Below are positions 21,560 to 34,808 of a stretch of 64,000 nucleotides of DNA, piece by piece. The first letter of the stretch is position 1. Every line of letters starts with the position of its first letter. A program made the translations under genes and the position numbers. The DNA is taken from contig JAIGNY010001459.1 in NCBI GenBank assembly GCA_020152595.1, positions 1,452,501-1,516,500 on the forward strand, in the 5' to 3' direction. Under the pieces are notes generated by a model. It made no database searches. It saw only the letters and a list, made by a program, of their open reading frames with translations, and was not told the origin of the DNA. Source of the stretch: Chiridota heheva (taxonomy: Eukaryota > Echinodermata > Holothuroidea > Apodida > Chiridotidae).

Positions 21560-24500
21560 CTTGAATTTTGTTTCATTCTTCTTTTTCGGGATTTTCTTTC
21601 TGTGGATGGGCGTCTGCTTTTGGTGAAATCGTTTCTTTTGTTTTTTTCCTCCCATTTTGTCCAGCCCTTCACACCCTTATCGTTACTATACAGTGGTCCT
21701 CCTATAGTACTTCCGCGATTTTTTTCTTGTTGCCTCGGGTCTCTCTGCTCTTGGTAATATTTTTCATTAAGACGAAGCACTTGTGCATTGACCTTGACCC
21801 TCCCCTTTCTGTGGCCCACCTGCTACCTCCATAGACCATCCTTCAACCCCAATCCCCAAAATCTTAATCATACATGCCACCTACAAGCAAGAAAGCTTTA
21901 AAAAAGTTTCTCCCTCCCTCATACATAAAGCGCTCTACGGCCTTGTCGGTACCCTCCCCAAGGTCACTACCCTCAGATTGGGCAATCTCCTGGTGCACTG
22001 CTCCAGGGACACTCAAGCCACCACCCTCCTCTCCACCAACACCCTAGCCATCACTGGTATTGACATCACAGTCATCCCCCATCATTCCCTGAACTCCAGC
22101 AAAGGCGTCATATGCACCAGAGATCTTGCTTACCTAACCGATGATGACCTCATAGAGGAACTGGCTAGCCACCACGTCATTAAAGCCAGTTGTCTCGTTC
22201 TCAAGAGAGACGAAGCCGAAACACCCACAAATACCATCTTCCTTACTTTCGCCACACCAACTCTCCCCTCCCACATCATTGCCGGCTACCTAAGAATCCC
22301 AGTCGCCCCTTACATTCCCAACCCTCTACGTTGTCATAATTGCCCGAAGTATGGCCATGGGAGAAACTCCTGCTGCAGCCAAGCGCGCTGTGGTAACTGC
22401 GGAGCCCCAGACCATGACAATACCTCCTACACCAACACCCCACTCTGCACAAATTGTGACGGTAATCACACAGCCAACCATCCCTCCTTCTTGAAAGACT
22501 TCCCCACCTGGCTTCAGGAAAAACAAATAACTAAACTTAAAACCCTTAATCCCAACATAACTTACCCACCCAGTAGGCCAGGAAGCAATTCCATGCTTCC
22601 CTCCACACCAAGCCTTCCTACTTGAATGAAGTCTCCTCTAACACCAATACCGCCAACCCCTGGTTTACTGATGACTGCAAAACTACCATCAAGAACAGGA
22701 AAAGGGCCCTCAGGAACTTCAAAACTAACCCAACCACCCACAACCTTAACCTCTTTCGCATTAGCCGAGCCAAAGCCAGGCGCACTATCAAGGACAGTTA
22801 AACCAACACTTGGAACAACTTCTTCATCTCTTCTCTCACCACCAACACCCTCACTAAGAAAATTTGGAGAATGGGTAACAGCTTCCACGGCAGGGTGAGC
22901 AAGTCTCCCATCTTCCATCTCTCCTGGAATGGTGTTTACCACCTCGATGCCTATTTCAGCAACATCTCGTCCTCGGCCAACTACCCCAATGCCTTCAAAG
23001 CCAATAAAGCTCACGATGAAACCCAGAGTATCACCTTTCCCTCCGACAACACTGAGAGCTATAACACCCCTCTCACCCTCTCTGAATTGAATCAAACCAT
23101 CCATGATGCTGGCTACACCTCCAAGGGCCCAGATAACATTTCCTACCAATTCCTGAAACACCACCCAACAAGGCCACCACTACCCTACTCATCATCCTTA
23201 ACCACATCTTGTCCTCACACTCCTTTCCCCCCTATCTGGAGGACAGCTATCGTCACCCACATCGCCAAACCGGGAAAGAAGAGTACTGACCCTTCCAGCT
23301 ACCGCCCCATGGCCCCCACCTGCTGTCTCTGTAAAATTATGGAAAGGATCATTAACCAAAGACTAAACTGGGTCCTTGAGACTAATAGAATCCTCTCCCC
23401 TCATCAAAGCGGCTTCTGGAAACGTCGCAATACTCGGACCAGTTAATTACACTCGACACTGCTATTCGGGAATCCTTCGCTAAAAGGTAACACCTCATTG
23501 CCATCTTTTCGACCTGGAGAAAGCTTTTGATACTACATGGAAATACGGCATCATCCGCAAACTTCACACCATCGGCCTTAGAGGCCACCTCCTCACCTTT
23601 TTTTAAAACTTCCTCTCACCCAGGCAGTTCCAACTTCGTATTGGCCACACCATCTCCAACCCCTATCCCCAAGAAGAGGGCTTCTCCCAAGGCAGCATCC
23701 TCGCTCCCACTCTCTTTAACCTGAGCATTAACGACATAGCGGACAGCCTTGGTCCCAACATCAAACATGCCCTCTACATGGACGACTTCACCATCTTCCA
23801 CTCTTCCTCAAGCTTTCCTCTTGTTAAAAATAGGCTTCAACTCAACCTCGAGGGGCTGCAAGCCTGGTGCAAAAACAACGGTTTTAAATTCTCCAAAGAC
23901 AACAGTCTGCATGCACTTCTGTCATTTCAACAACCTCCACCCCAACCCGAACCTCGTGCTTAATAGCAATAGCATCCATAAAGTTGACCACACTAAGTTC
24001 CTGGGTTTAACCCTAGACCACAAGCTTTCCTACAAACAACACATCTCCAACCTGAAACAGAATTGCAACAGCTCCCTCAATATTCTCCGCCTCCCCCTTA
24101 ATACCACTTGGGGTGTGAACCAGCAAGCCCTCTTTAAATCTTCTGGCTCACCATTCGTGCCAAGCTTGACTACGGCAATCATGACTTGTCCTTCTTCTTA
24201 AAAATTTGTTCCAGCAAATCATAACCACAAACTTACTGTAGCAAATAATGAGACCACTTTATCTTAATCAAAATAACACACAATTAGGACTTTATCCATT
24301 GCTAATATGATATTCAGCACCAACTTCCACAACAACTAAGGTTTTCAGAATAAAGAAAATAAAGAGGACAAATCTTACCCGATCTGGCTATTTATCAGGT
24401 CGGGTCTGACTGTTTGAAACTTTAAGGAGCAGAACAACTAATGATATAGTCTACTGTGTTGCTCACAATTCTTACCTTAATCACATCAACACCATCCAAA

Positions 24501-25965
24501 ATGAAGCCCTCAGGCTTTGTCTGGGTGCCTACAGGACCTCCCCAATTACCAGCCTTCATGTTGAAGCCAACGAACCCCCCATCCTGCTAAGGTGTAGAAA
24601 GCCTAGCCTCTCCTATGCTTTTAGAGCCCTCATCAACACCCAGAACCCTGTTTACAACCTCATTAGATACCCCAATTTCTCCACCCTCTTTGATAGGACC
24701 AAAACCCTATCCCCTCCCTTCAGCTTACGCATCAAATCAGACCTTTTTCATCTCGGCATCAATCCCACCACTCTCAGCACTTTCTCTTGGCCCACTTTTT
24801 ATTCCTGGGCCACCCCCCTCCCTACTATCCACCTGGACCTCTCCACTCATCACAAAACCCAAACCCACCCTAACCTATTCATCAACCTCCACAACCAAAT
24901 CAAAGACCAACTCTCAAACTATACCTCCATCTATACTGATGGCTCCAAGGAAGGCGACAAGACAGCTGCTGCTGCTGTCATCCAAGACATCACCCTCAGT
25001 AGCAGGCTTCGCAACTACTCATCCATTTTCTCGTTGGAGGCCAAGGCCATTCTCCTGGCCCTCAACTTGAATACTCTCCGCTCAGCCACTTTCCAAGGCT
25101 GTCCTTCATTACTCAATGTTAAATGGGATAACCCCACATCTCACCTCATCCTCCGTAAACTCCCCCTCCTCCCCCTTTGTAGGAAACATATTCTTTGGTT
25201 GCAGCCCTGGCAATGACAGAGCCGACGCAGCTGCTAAGCTTGCCCTCACCCTTCCCCCTACCCCTTTTCCTAAAACCCTTTCTGACCTCAAACTGCATAT
25301 CACTTCGCTTGTTTGTGGCAGCTGGCAAACCTCATGGGACTCCTAAATTGGTAACAAACTCTACGTCATTCAGCCCACCATTCTGATCAAACCCACTACT
25401 TACAACCTATCCAGTGTCGACAACATCCACATTACCCGCCTTAGAATAGGTCACACCCACCTCACTCACTCTTACTCCTTACTGACTCACCCCCACCCCT
25501 CTGCAACAATTGCCATTGCACCCTCACAGTCCATCACATTTGCTTGCCCCCTGTACAACCTTCCCAGAGCTTCCCTCGCTGCCCACAACTCAGTAGCCGA
25601 GCTCTTCCAAAAGAAAACCTCCGAATAAAATTATCTCCTTCCTTCATCATGCTTCCCTCTACAGCCATATTTAGTCCTCCTTCCCCACCCCTTCTCTCTC
25701 TACATTTTTTTTCCACCCATACACCTCCTTCCTCGATCCCAGCTTTCTGGCTTTTTGTTCTCCTGTTCCTCTCAATCTCCCCCTGTTTACTCTCCTTCCT
25801 ACCTCTGGAATGATCTAACCTCTCAGGCACACTTTGACCCTTGCTGTTGTGGTGCAGTTAAACTCTCATCAAACAAACCTCTAAAATGATCTGACTTCTC
25901 AGGCACAATTTGATCCTCGTTGTCGTGGTGTGCGTTAAGCCCTCATCAAACAAACAAACAAAACT
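21560..25965 (+). mobile_element. I-like LINE, near full-length but broken (ORF1, RT, RNase H)
   Basis: ORF1 (21978-22625) ends in CCHC zinc knuckles: CHNCPKYGHGRNSC, CGNCGAPDHDNTSY and CTNCDGNHTANHP. Next come NPWFTDDCKT linker text, RT blocks GPDNISYQFL, PSSYRPMAPTCCLCKIMERI, FSQGSILAPTLFN and YMDDFTIF, then RNase H YTDGSKEG and EAKAILLALN. No APE endonuclease lies between ORF1 and the linker. A roughly 260-bp foreign piece splits it at about 24195-24455. It ends with two copies of the tail GTTGTCGTGGTG..CATCAAACAAAC. Multiple stops and frameshifts. Confidence 0.9.
21978..22625 (+). pseudogene. LINE ORF1 with CCHC zinc knuckles
   Basis: Reads DLAYLTDDDLIEELASHHVI, then SHIIAGYLRIPVAPYIPNPL, then three CCHC-type motifs. 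This is the usual layout of an I-type LINE nucleic-acid-binding ORF1. The frame is open for 215 codons, and its start may lie upstream at about 21870, where ILIIHATYKQESF is in another frame. Part of a dead element. Confidence 0.8.
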
Positions 25966-26009
25966 AATAGCATTATTGTTCTTTCATGACAAAAGATGAA
26001 TTAACAGAC

Positions 26010-26150
26010 AGTGGCAAGGTATATCTTGACTTCAGGCACAACCTGTAAATTTCTACCAAATTAATCTCTTTTATACTGTTATGAATTATAACCCTTTCAT
26101 AAACCCAAGTTCCTTTTTTATGGTCTTTTAATAGCATTGTCGTTCTCCGA
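26010..26150. repeat. Direct repeat of 21338-21485, on the far side of the I-like LINE
   Basis: Both copies share TATATCTTGACT, GTAAATTTCTA, AAATTAATCTCTTT, ACTGTTATGAATTA and AACCCTTTCATAAACC in order, at roughly 80-85 percent identity by eye. The second copy is within 300 nt of the FIRRM start codon. Confidence 0.75.
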
Positions 26151-26311
26151 GGACAAACAAACTTTCCAGGATTTTGAAGATTCGCAGTACGACACACGAC
26201 GACGGTGCAGCTGTCAAAAGAGCAAGATTTGTATTGGTATAACATCTCTAAGCTGGTCTACATGTGACCATCCATCTCGGTAGATTCATCAAGTCCAGTG
26301 ATGTGGTCGTA

Positions 26312-26437
26312 ATGTCTCAAACTTCATTTCTTGAAGACATTGAATCATGGGATTCACAGACCTGCAAGGACAAGATGTCTCAAGTTCTTCCGAGGCTAAT
26401 CATATCCTTTTACAAATTCTTTTTAAAATACAGAGGA
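26312..26437 (+). CDS. FIRRM: FIRRM coding exon 1 (donor uncertain)
   Basis: ATG at 26312 opens MSQTSFLEDIESWDSQ, followed by VLPRLIISFYKFFLKYRG. It begins MSQ like the human protein and keeps the VLPRL block. The donor GGA|GTTGTT is weak. It was chosen because the joined protein then keeps the family spacing (12 residues between VLPRL and the next conserved block) and phase 0. Confidence 0.65.
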
Positions 26438-26929
26438 GTTGTTTCTTGAAGAGACAACTTATTTTTTCCATATTTTTGCATTTCTTTATTTTTGTATTCT
26501 TCAAAAATTTCTTCTTGTTGTGTTGCTTAGCAACTACACCTCCAGACTCGACCTTTAATCTTTGGCTTGCATGAGCATGGCATACACTATTACGCATTAC
26601 ATGTCTGCATGTACTAGAGGGAAATGGGTTGTTCAGGTAACTACAAAGGGAATCTGTGGTTCAAAGAGTTATTACAATTTTGTTTGTTTCCAGTATAAAA
26701 CCAAAATGTTCAAGGCTTGACCTTCCATTGTATTGAAATTTTCTACTTAATACCAGTACATGCCATCCTCAAAGACCTTTGACCTTTTTAACAGACTCCA
26801 TGCTGTGGGTACAGTAGGTAGTTTTAGTTATTACTAGTTTGAATTATTATTTTGATTTCTGCTTCATATGTTATTCCTTAACTTTTGCAATACGCCATGT
26901 ATAACAACGGTTGCTCAACAAGGAAAAAG

Positions 26930-27022
26930 GTGGCAATTCTGACTGCAATGGTCAAATCCTTTGTGCCATTGCTGGACCTTTCAGTAGCTGAGGATCACTT
27001 CTTTTCCTCTGTTCTACCAAGT
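26930..27022 (+). CDS. FIRRM: FIRRM coding exon 2
   Basis: A 93-nt, 31-codon exon. It encodes VAILTAMVKSFVPLLDLSVA then EDHFFSSVLPS and ends AAGT|GTAAGT in phase 0. The acceptor AAAAAG at 26928-26929 fits the phase of exon 1; an alternative AG lies 7 nt upstream. Confidence 0.82.
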
Positions 27023-27129
27023 GTAAGTATTTAAGTCGTTTGTTAGTGATGATGGTAAAGAAGGTTTGACATAAAGATCTTTAGATATTGACAGAGTTAG
27101 AGATTAAGATAACATAAGAATATAAGCTA

Positions 27130-27330
27130 AGAAAGGTTAGTCACCCCATAAAAAGCCCAAACTAACACCACCACCACATAAAATAAAAAAAATAAAAAGA
27201 TGCCCGAGTTAGTCAAGAACTTATCAATGTTGACTTTGAAATTGTGAACAGAATTGAGCTAACTACCCACTCAGGCAAACCATTCCACTTATTAAAAATG
27301 TTTTGCAAAAAGCTAAAATGCCAAATATAT
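27130..27330 (-). mobile_element. CR1-like LINE 3' fragment
   Basis: Near-identical to 18255-18480: both carry CCCATAAAAAGCCCAAACTA-type text, ACTTATCAATGTTGACTTTG and CACTCAGGCAAACCATTCCA. A second, more truncated copy of the LINE at 18.2-19.4 kb, in FIRRM intron 2. Confidence 0.85.
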
Positions 27331-29360
27331 ATATTTGTATATGATTCAAGCAAAGGATGGGGTCAAAGGGCATATTCGTAATTGTTTTGGGCAGGAGAGA
27401 AATTTCAAAAAGAGAAATTTATTTTATTTTCATGGAAGAATCAAGTCATTTACAGTGTCAGTTTTTTTGTCGAAAAGATTGATCTTAAGAATTAAAAAGG
27501 TTAGCTTTGTGGTCAGAATTGTCTGTCATGAATGAGAGACTCTGACAAGAAGGGAGTTTTGTATAGACTGGGCGCATGTTATGGGTAAATGAGATATAGG
27601 TTATCATGGACAGAAATATCGCGATTTATCACCATATAGCGGTACCTATGTTATGATTATTAATTTTGGAAAACTGCTTGGGTTTTCAACTTGCAGATCT
27701 CATTTACCCCATAAAACATTTGTAAGGATGCATGAAAGAATCAGATACAATCAAAATCTCATGCATTTGAAATGTTTCTGGAATTTAAATTCACAAAAAT
27801 TTGCTTTAATGTGCATTTTACATGTGTAAATGACTATCACGACATGTTGAACAGCAGTCAGTTTCCAGCCCCCAAAAAGTCGCTTATTCCCTTCTGTGCG
27901 TATTCCACCCACTTGGATTTATGAATATATAATGAGCTGAAACGCTGTTTTTCTAAGGTGATTACAGCTTTGTTATGACAAAAAAGTTATCAATACATGA
28001 AATTTATGCAGATAAAGGGTTGAAAATATTATCCATTAACATTTAAAAAAATAATTCAAGCAAAAACAATGAAAATCGGAGGGATTTATAACCATTAAAA
28101 AATCAGAGAAGACAGCTGTTGAAAAAATGTGGTCACAAAACACATTTTTAGTCTTGAGCGCACATGATCTTTACATATGTGATAGAAAAATTCCTTTTCT
28201 ATCTAAATCTATAAAAATAAGCATGAAAATCAGAGGAAGCGGGTCAGGATCTCGCAAGCTTTGCATCGATTTCCAGAGGAACCACGTTGATTTCGCTAAT
28301 ATCGTACGATCCATATCATGATTGGACAATGTGCAGTCATGTGGTGTTGTTTACATCAGTATCGTAATCTCGCATGTAGGCCTACTCATGAAATGGCGTT
28401 TGCACAAAATAGCCACAAAGTTACCCTTCGTAATCCCCAATAACTTAATAGTTTCTTTCAAAAAACTTAATATATATTTTAGATTACATGGGGAATCTTA
28501 AATGTATATCAAATTCAGAATAAAATGAATGAGATTTAGTGGCGACTGAGCTTCTTGAGGCAACTGGATACACGTGCTCAGTGTATGCAGGGCTTTGATA
28601 ATTAGATCCCTGGTGTATGTACAGTAATGTGCTGTCAATCTGTCAATACTGATTTTCTCAAATTCAGCCTATGCAGTAGTATTTTCACTATTCTTATGCT
28701 ATAATTCATACGGGTAAATACATTTATGTTTGCTTATACTGCTAAAATACCATTTCACCAATTTCAAGTACTTTCTCCAACTTGTAAAACACATTGTTGC
28801 TTTATAGGCCTTGTGTGAATTTTCATGAGTGAACTATGGATTGGACTCTTCACAAAATTTTAAGGAAGTTGAGAATATTTTGGTAATATACCATGATAGC
28901 GATTTAATAAATGCCAATTAATATTACACGGATAATAACATAACAACAAATATTCAAACAAAATTTTTGGACCTGGGTCAGAAAAACATCGACTCGTAGT
29001 GTGAGAATGACCTCTAAACCGAAACACTGGAAATAAAAATTACCTTAGAAAATCACGTAATTTACAATATTGAGAACATTTTTGGGTGCTGATTTGGCTG
29101 CTGCCAGTATAATGCTGCTCCTCAGAGATTCAGAGATCTCATTTTTGCTCTGTGGAGTGAAACCATCATTTCTTATTTTTTGCACTGTCAAAAGTGTTTA
29201 ATACCTGGATCATTCTAGTCTAACCTCTCGGTGGATATATTGCTGACTTTTTGTGATTTTTGACAATGTTTTCATACTGTACATATTCACTTATTTGAAA
29301 TTTACTGTGTGTTCATACCCATGAGCTTAAACATTTAGTTTACAATGATAGAGATGTTAA
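27331..29360. other. FIRRM intron 2, nothing firmly recognised
   Basis: About 2 kb of AT-rich sequence. Short ORFs (27335-27535, 28127-28321) show no domains. Confidence 0.45.
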
Positions 29361-29369
29361 CATTGTTAT

Positions 29370-32300
29370 GCAAATTGCCAAGTGGAGTGCCTGCCATTTG
29401 AATCCAAAGCTGTTGAGCGTGCATGAGCAATTTAGCATAATGCCTACACCAGCCAGACGAATTCAGTACACTAAGGATCAGTTGCTTGCCTATTGTCATG
29501 GCACTTCGTTGCCTATATGTTCTGTTCCTAAAGACAATAGTTTATTTCATGCAAGAGGAAGAAGAGGGGGATCACACATCAAATGTGAAAAACATTATTG
29601 TGTACAGACTCAGCAACAAGGTTGTGTTACGGATAACAGATCACAATGTACACTTAGAATTAAAGGTCCAGCCACGCCAATAGAGGTGTAAGTCTTAAAG
29701 ACTTGGTTCAAATCAAACTTGATAAGATTCATAAACAATTTGAAAGAAACTTCTTGTTTGAAATTGCGAATGTTAGATCCGTCAGAAATGAAATACCACG
29801 ATAGTGGATCATATTGTTGACTCTAATCTTGATCTATTTTGTCTTACTGAGACATGGCTTAATGACTATGACACTGTATAGAGGCTGCTCTCTCCCCTCA
29901 AGGTTTTAGCTTCCTTGGGGTTCCCCGCCCATCTGCCAGGTCAGGTAATGGTACTGGCATTATTTTCAGAGACACACTCAAGGGTAAATTGCTAAGAAGT
30001 GCAGAAAAGACATCTTTTGAGTTTTCTGAGTGGCAAATTGTTGCCCATCATGTGACTTTCCGGCTTATCATCTTATACCGACCTCCTTATTCTGAAGCTC
30101 GCCCAATTACTACATTAACATTTTTTCATGAATTTAATGAATTTCTTGAGGATTGTGTATTCTGCCCTGAAAGACTCATTCTGACTGGTGATTTTAATAT
30201 TCATGTAAATGATAACAGTAATTCTGATGCTTGTAAGTTGCTGATATTCTGAATACTTTCAGCTTGAAACAACATGTCTGTTTTCCAACTCACGAGTCAG
30301 GTCATACCCTGGATCTTATCATCACAAGATCCACCAATGATCTATTTATATCACCACCACAACCAGAACTTAAACTATTTGATCATTGGTCACTCAGGTG
30401 AGTTCTGAACATACTAGAAACATTGCTTTCAACTGAGGAAATCAAATACTGGAAATATCTGAACATTAATATTGACCAATTTTGTGAGGATATTGCTAAA
30501 TCACCTTTAATTAAAACAGACTGGTTAGATTTGGAATGTCTTGTGGCTTGTTACGACGAAACAGTAATTTCCATTTTAGACAAACATGCTGCAGTAGTTA
30601 CCAAAGTGATTACCACTAGACCTACAGTGCCACGGTATTCAGATGATTTAAAAACACTATGCTCACAGTGCAGGAAAGTTGAAAGGCTGTATCGGAAATC
30701 AGGTTTGGAATCAGATAGACAAAATCTTCGTTCACTTTGTGCAACTGTTACTCATTTCAGCTTGATTCTGCAAAAAATGTTATTTAACTACAAAGATACA
30801 CGACTGTCAGGGTGATAACAAAAAACTTGTTGGTGTTGTGAACTCACTGTGCAAAAGCAGACATGTGGATTCTTTCCCACCACATGGTAATGCGGAAGAA
30901 CTTGCTAATGACTGAAAATTTCTTTGCTTCTAAAATTTAAAAGATTGAAGACAATATTGACACTATTGAAGTCGACAGTTTTGAACTCTGCGATGAACTC
31001 CACTGTGTTGATGTGATTTTTTAATCTTTCACACTATTATCTGCACATGATGTTCGCAAACTAGTTATATCTATCTAAAAGTTTGAGTTGTATCCTCGAT
31101 CCAATACCAACATGGCTGCTTAATGACTGCTCTGAATCACTTCTCCCTGTGCTTACAAGAATGGTGAATTTATCTCTCAGAGATGGTGCAGTACCTAATA
31201 GTTGGAAAAATGCAACTATGTCCCTCTGTTAAAGAAAGCAGGATTGGAGTGTTCATTTGACCTTTGTATCAAAATTGGTCAAGCGGGTGGTAGTTGACTA
31301 GATTGTTTCTCACTGCTCACAACATGCTCCCCTTCCAGATTGTCAGTCTGCTTACAGAAAAAAACTACTCCACAGAGACAGCCTTGATGAAAATTCACAG
31401 CGATATTATGTTAAATATGGACAAACAACGATGCACACTTATGTTTTTTTTGGATCTGAGTGCGGCATTTGATACGTAAACCACAGCACTCTCCTCAACA
31501 CACTTCGCTCTTAGTTTGGAATTGCTGGTGACATCCAACAATGGCTCATATCCTATCTATCGTCTAGAAAGCAATATGTTTTTGTTAAAGGTGCTAGATC
31601 CAAAATCTTACCTCAAGGCAGCTGCTTGGGTCCCATATTATTCTTGTATTATGTTTCTCAACTCTTCAGTATTGTGTCAAAGCATATCCCACAAGCTCAT
31701 AGCTATGCTGATGATACTCAGCTTTACTGCTCATTCACTGCCAGCTCTATCTCAAAGAAAGAGAATCTCTTATTGCTGAAATAAGGTCTTGGATGGTCAA
31801 GAATAATCTCATGATCAATGACTCCAAGAATGAATTTCTTCTAATTAGCTAAAGCTGGAGTCCAATCCATCGAAGTTAGTGATGCTAAAATAAAACCATC
31901 TGTTAGTGTAACAAATTTGGGTGTTTATTTGGACAATCACATGTCTATGAATATTCATATTGGGAAAGTTTGTTCCAAAGCTTATCACGGTCTTTATAAC
32001 ATTCGTCAGATTGCCAAATACAGTATCTTGATGTAGATTCCATGAAAACCCTTATTAATGCTTTTGTTATAAATCACATTGATTATTGTAGTTCACTTCT
32101 TGTTGAACTACCTGATTATCAACTTTACAGAATTCAAAGAGAACTTAATGGTGCTGCTCAGTTGATTTTCAGACTACCAAAATTATCTAACATTAATGCT
32201 GTTTTGAAGTCCCTTCACTGGTTACCAGTCAAACAAAGAATTGGTTATAAAATTATTTTACAAGTTTTCAAGTGCATTAAAGGCCTTGCTCCAAAATATT

Positions 32301-32670
32301 TATGTGAAATGGTAGTTGAAAAACCATCTCGCTATGACTTTTGTTTTAAGTCCCTATTTGTTACCCGTATTAGGCATAAAACTCTTGGTGGAAGGGCCTT
32401 CGTTTATAAAGGTCCTTGGTTATGGAATTCACTCCCAAATAAACTCAAATGTATTGATAATGTATCCCTGACCTCCTTCAAAACTAAGCTTAAAACTTTT
32501 TTGTTTAAAAAGACATTAATCTAATGTGCAGCTTGATCCATTGTATTTCTATTTATGTTGTCATTTCTGTATTCTTATTTTTGTTTTCGTATCTTATTTC
32601 CTTGTATGTAAAGCGCTTTTGCATGTTTTTACAAAATCAGCGCTATATAAATTTATGTATTATTATTATT
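29370..32670 (+). mobile_element. L2-like LINE, near full-length, broken
   Basis: Starts near MPTPARRIQYTKDQLLAY. Endonuclease text includes FCLTETWLNDYD, LIILYRPPYSE and RLILTGDFNIHVND. RT text includes STETALMKIHSDIMLNMDKQ, FLDLSAAFDT and YADDTQL-like text near 31705. The C terminus is intact over 160 codons: INHIDYCSSLLVELPDYQ, LKSLHWLPVKQRIGYKI and PWLWNSLPNKLK. The 3' end is AAAGCGC..CAGCGCTATATAAATTTATGT-(ATT)n. Many frameshifts; inactive. Confidence 0.92.
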
Positions 32671-33019
32671 ATAGCCTAAAACATAACAGCGGATAATAAC
32701 CATATATGCATTGTATGAATAGGCCTGTGTAGAATGTTGGCTACTTGTATGGCATAGCATGTTATACTACAAAAGGACCACATGTGCACTCTCACTAGTT
32801 GTTCTATACATCCATGCCTGTATGACAGCATTAACTTGCAACAATACAAATTGGCAATGCTATTCAGAGGAGGAAGACACTTTTACTTCAACATTTGATT
32901 TACTTCTGATACTGACAGTTTATATACACACTTGAAATATAAACAGAATACACAGATGCAGTGCTGTTCTTCAACTGTTCAGATAATAAACAAAAATGTT
33001 CACAACAACTTACTTCTTA
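32671..33019. other. FIRRM intron 2, nothing recognised
   Basis: Short unique-looking stretch between the L2-like LINE and composite element copy 2. Confidence 0.4.
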
Positions 33020-33784
33020 TTGGTGAGCATGCGAAGCATAATGCGAACCTATGTAATGGGGATTTCGTCTGTTCGGCCGTCCACACTTTTTCCTGAGATT
33101 TCCTCAGAAATGTTAGTGTTTTGATAATTCCTCAGAGAATGTTAAAGTTTCTTTAGAGTTCCTCAGAAAAAATTAAAGTCTCTTTACATATCCTTATGTA
33201 AGGCTAGAAGTTCCTTAGAAAATGTTAAAGTTTTTCAGAGACGGATTGAAGACTAATTTCCTTAAAAAGTCTACAAAACATTTGATATTTCCTTAGAAGA
33301 TAACTGTAAAATGATATAATTTTTCAATATTCTTCAGAGAACCTCAAGCGTCTCTTTTGTAGCACTGGACATTTAATATCCTTCAAAATTTTCAAAATAT
33401 TTGGGCACCAACGGTTATTGCATGATAATTAAAGTCCGCCTTTATTATTGTGTTCATTTGCATAAAGTTGCTACATTATTTGAACTGACCAGACTTGTTT
33501 TTATTTAGTATGCTCAGTCAGGGAGTGTGACAGTATGTGACTGCATATGGACATAGGGAGGGATGCCATGTGGTACATGGATGGGGGTCATGCGGGACAT
33601 GATATAATATATACCATGTGGTATAGACCAAGGGCTATATCAGGCATAATTATTTGACTCCGCCTTTTTTTCTTATTCAACAAGACATTCACATATAAGT
33701 TATTATATGAACTGACACTTTAATACGTAGTATGCTCAATCAGGGACTGATAGTTAGGATGAAACTTCTTATGGAGCCTATGAA

Positions 33785-34365
33785 ATGTCATGTGTGACAT
33801 GGGGTGGGATGCCATGTGGGACATGGGGTGGGATGTCATGTGGAACGGTGGAATGCCATGTAGGATATATGGTGGAATGCCATGCGGGACATGGGGTGGG
33901 ATGCCATGGGATGGGATGTCATGTGGGACATGAGATGGTATGGGATGCCATGTGGGACATGGGGTGGGATGCCATGTGGAACATGGGGTGGAATGCCACA
34001 TGGGACATGGGGTGGGATGCCATGTGGGACATGGGGTGGGATGCCATGTGGGACATGGGGTGGGATGCCATGTGGGACATGGGGTGGGATGCCATGTGGG
34101 ACATGGGGTGGGATGCCATGTGGGACATGGGGTGGGATGCCATGTGGGACATGGGGTGGGATGCCATGTGGGACATGGGGTGGGATGCCATGTGGGACAT
34201 GGGGTGGGATGCCATGTGGGACATGGGGTGGGATGCCATGTGGGACATGGGGTGGGATGCCATGTGGGACATGGGGTGGGATGCCATGTGGGACATGGGG
34301 TGGGATGCCATGTGGGACATGGGGTGGGATGCCATGTGGGACATGGGGTGGGATGCCACGAGTAA
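33785..34365 (-). repeat. Homogeneous 24-bp minisatellite core
   Basis: The plus-strand unit is GGGGTGGGATGCCATGTGGGACAT (first 20: GGGGTGGGATGCCATGTGGG). At least 15 consecutive units at 33990-34350 look identical, indicating recent homogenisation. Because 24 bp is eight codons, several frames are open on both strands. Confidence 0.95.
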
Positions 34366-34808
34366 CATAAGAGTGTGACATAGGTTGGGATGCCATGTGT
34401 GACAGGGTAGGAGGCTATGTGGGACATACGGTTGGAGGCCATGGGATGTGATGCCATGTGGGACATAAAAGTAGAATGTCATTGGGACATTGGGAGAGAT
34501 ACCATATGGAACATGGTGGGATTCAATGTGGGACATAAGGTGGGATGCCATGTGGGACATCAGGTGGGAAGCCACTGGTGCGGGACATATGGTGGGATGC
34601 CATGGGGAATATAGGGAGAGATGCCATGTGGTACATAGGGATGGATGTCATGTGGGACATAGGGAGGGATGACATGTGGTACATATGGTTGGATTAATGT
34701 GGTACATACATGTAGCATGGGATCCATGTGGGACATATGGTGGGATACCACTTGGGAGATATAGTGGAATGCCATGTGGGACATGGGGTGGGATGCCATG
34801 TGGGACAT
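34366..34808 (-). repeat. Degenerate 24-bp array of the same family
   Basis: Diverged units continue to the head module at about 34830. They resemble those at 10918-11570 and 12726-13215. Confidence 0.85.

Noticed and set aside
21556..21819. Minus-strand ORF of 87 codons with basic composition
   Set aside because: Lies in the 5' region of the plus-strand LINE; composition reflects pyrimidine-rich LINE sequence; no domain.
33720..34575. Open frames of 140-248 codons on both strands
   Set aside because: By-products of a stop-free 24-bp unit (eight codons) in the composite element.
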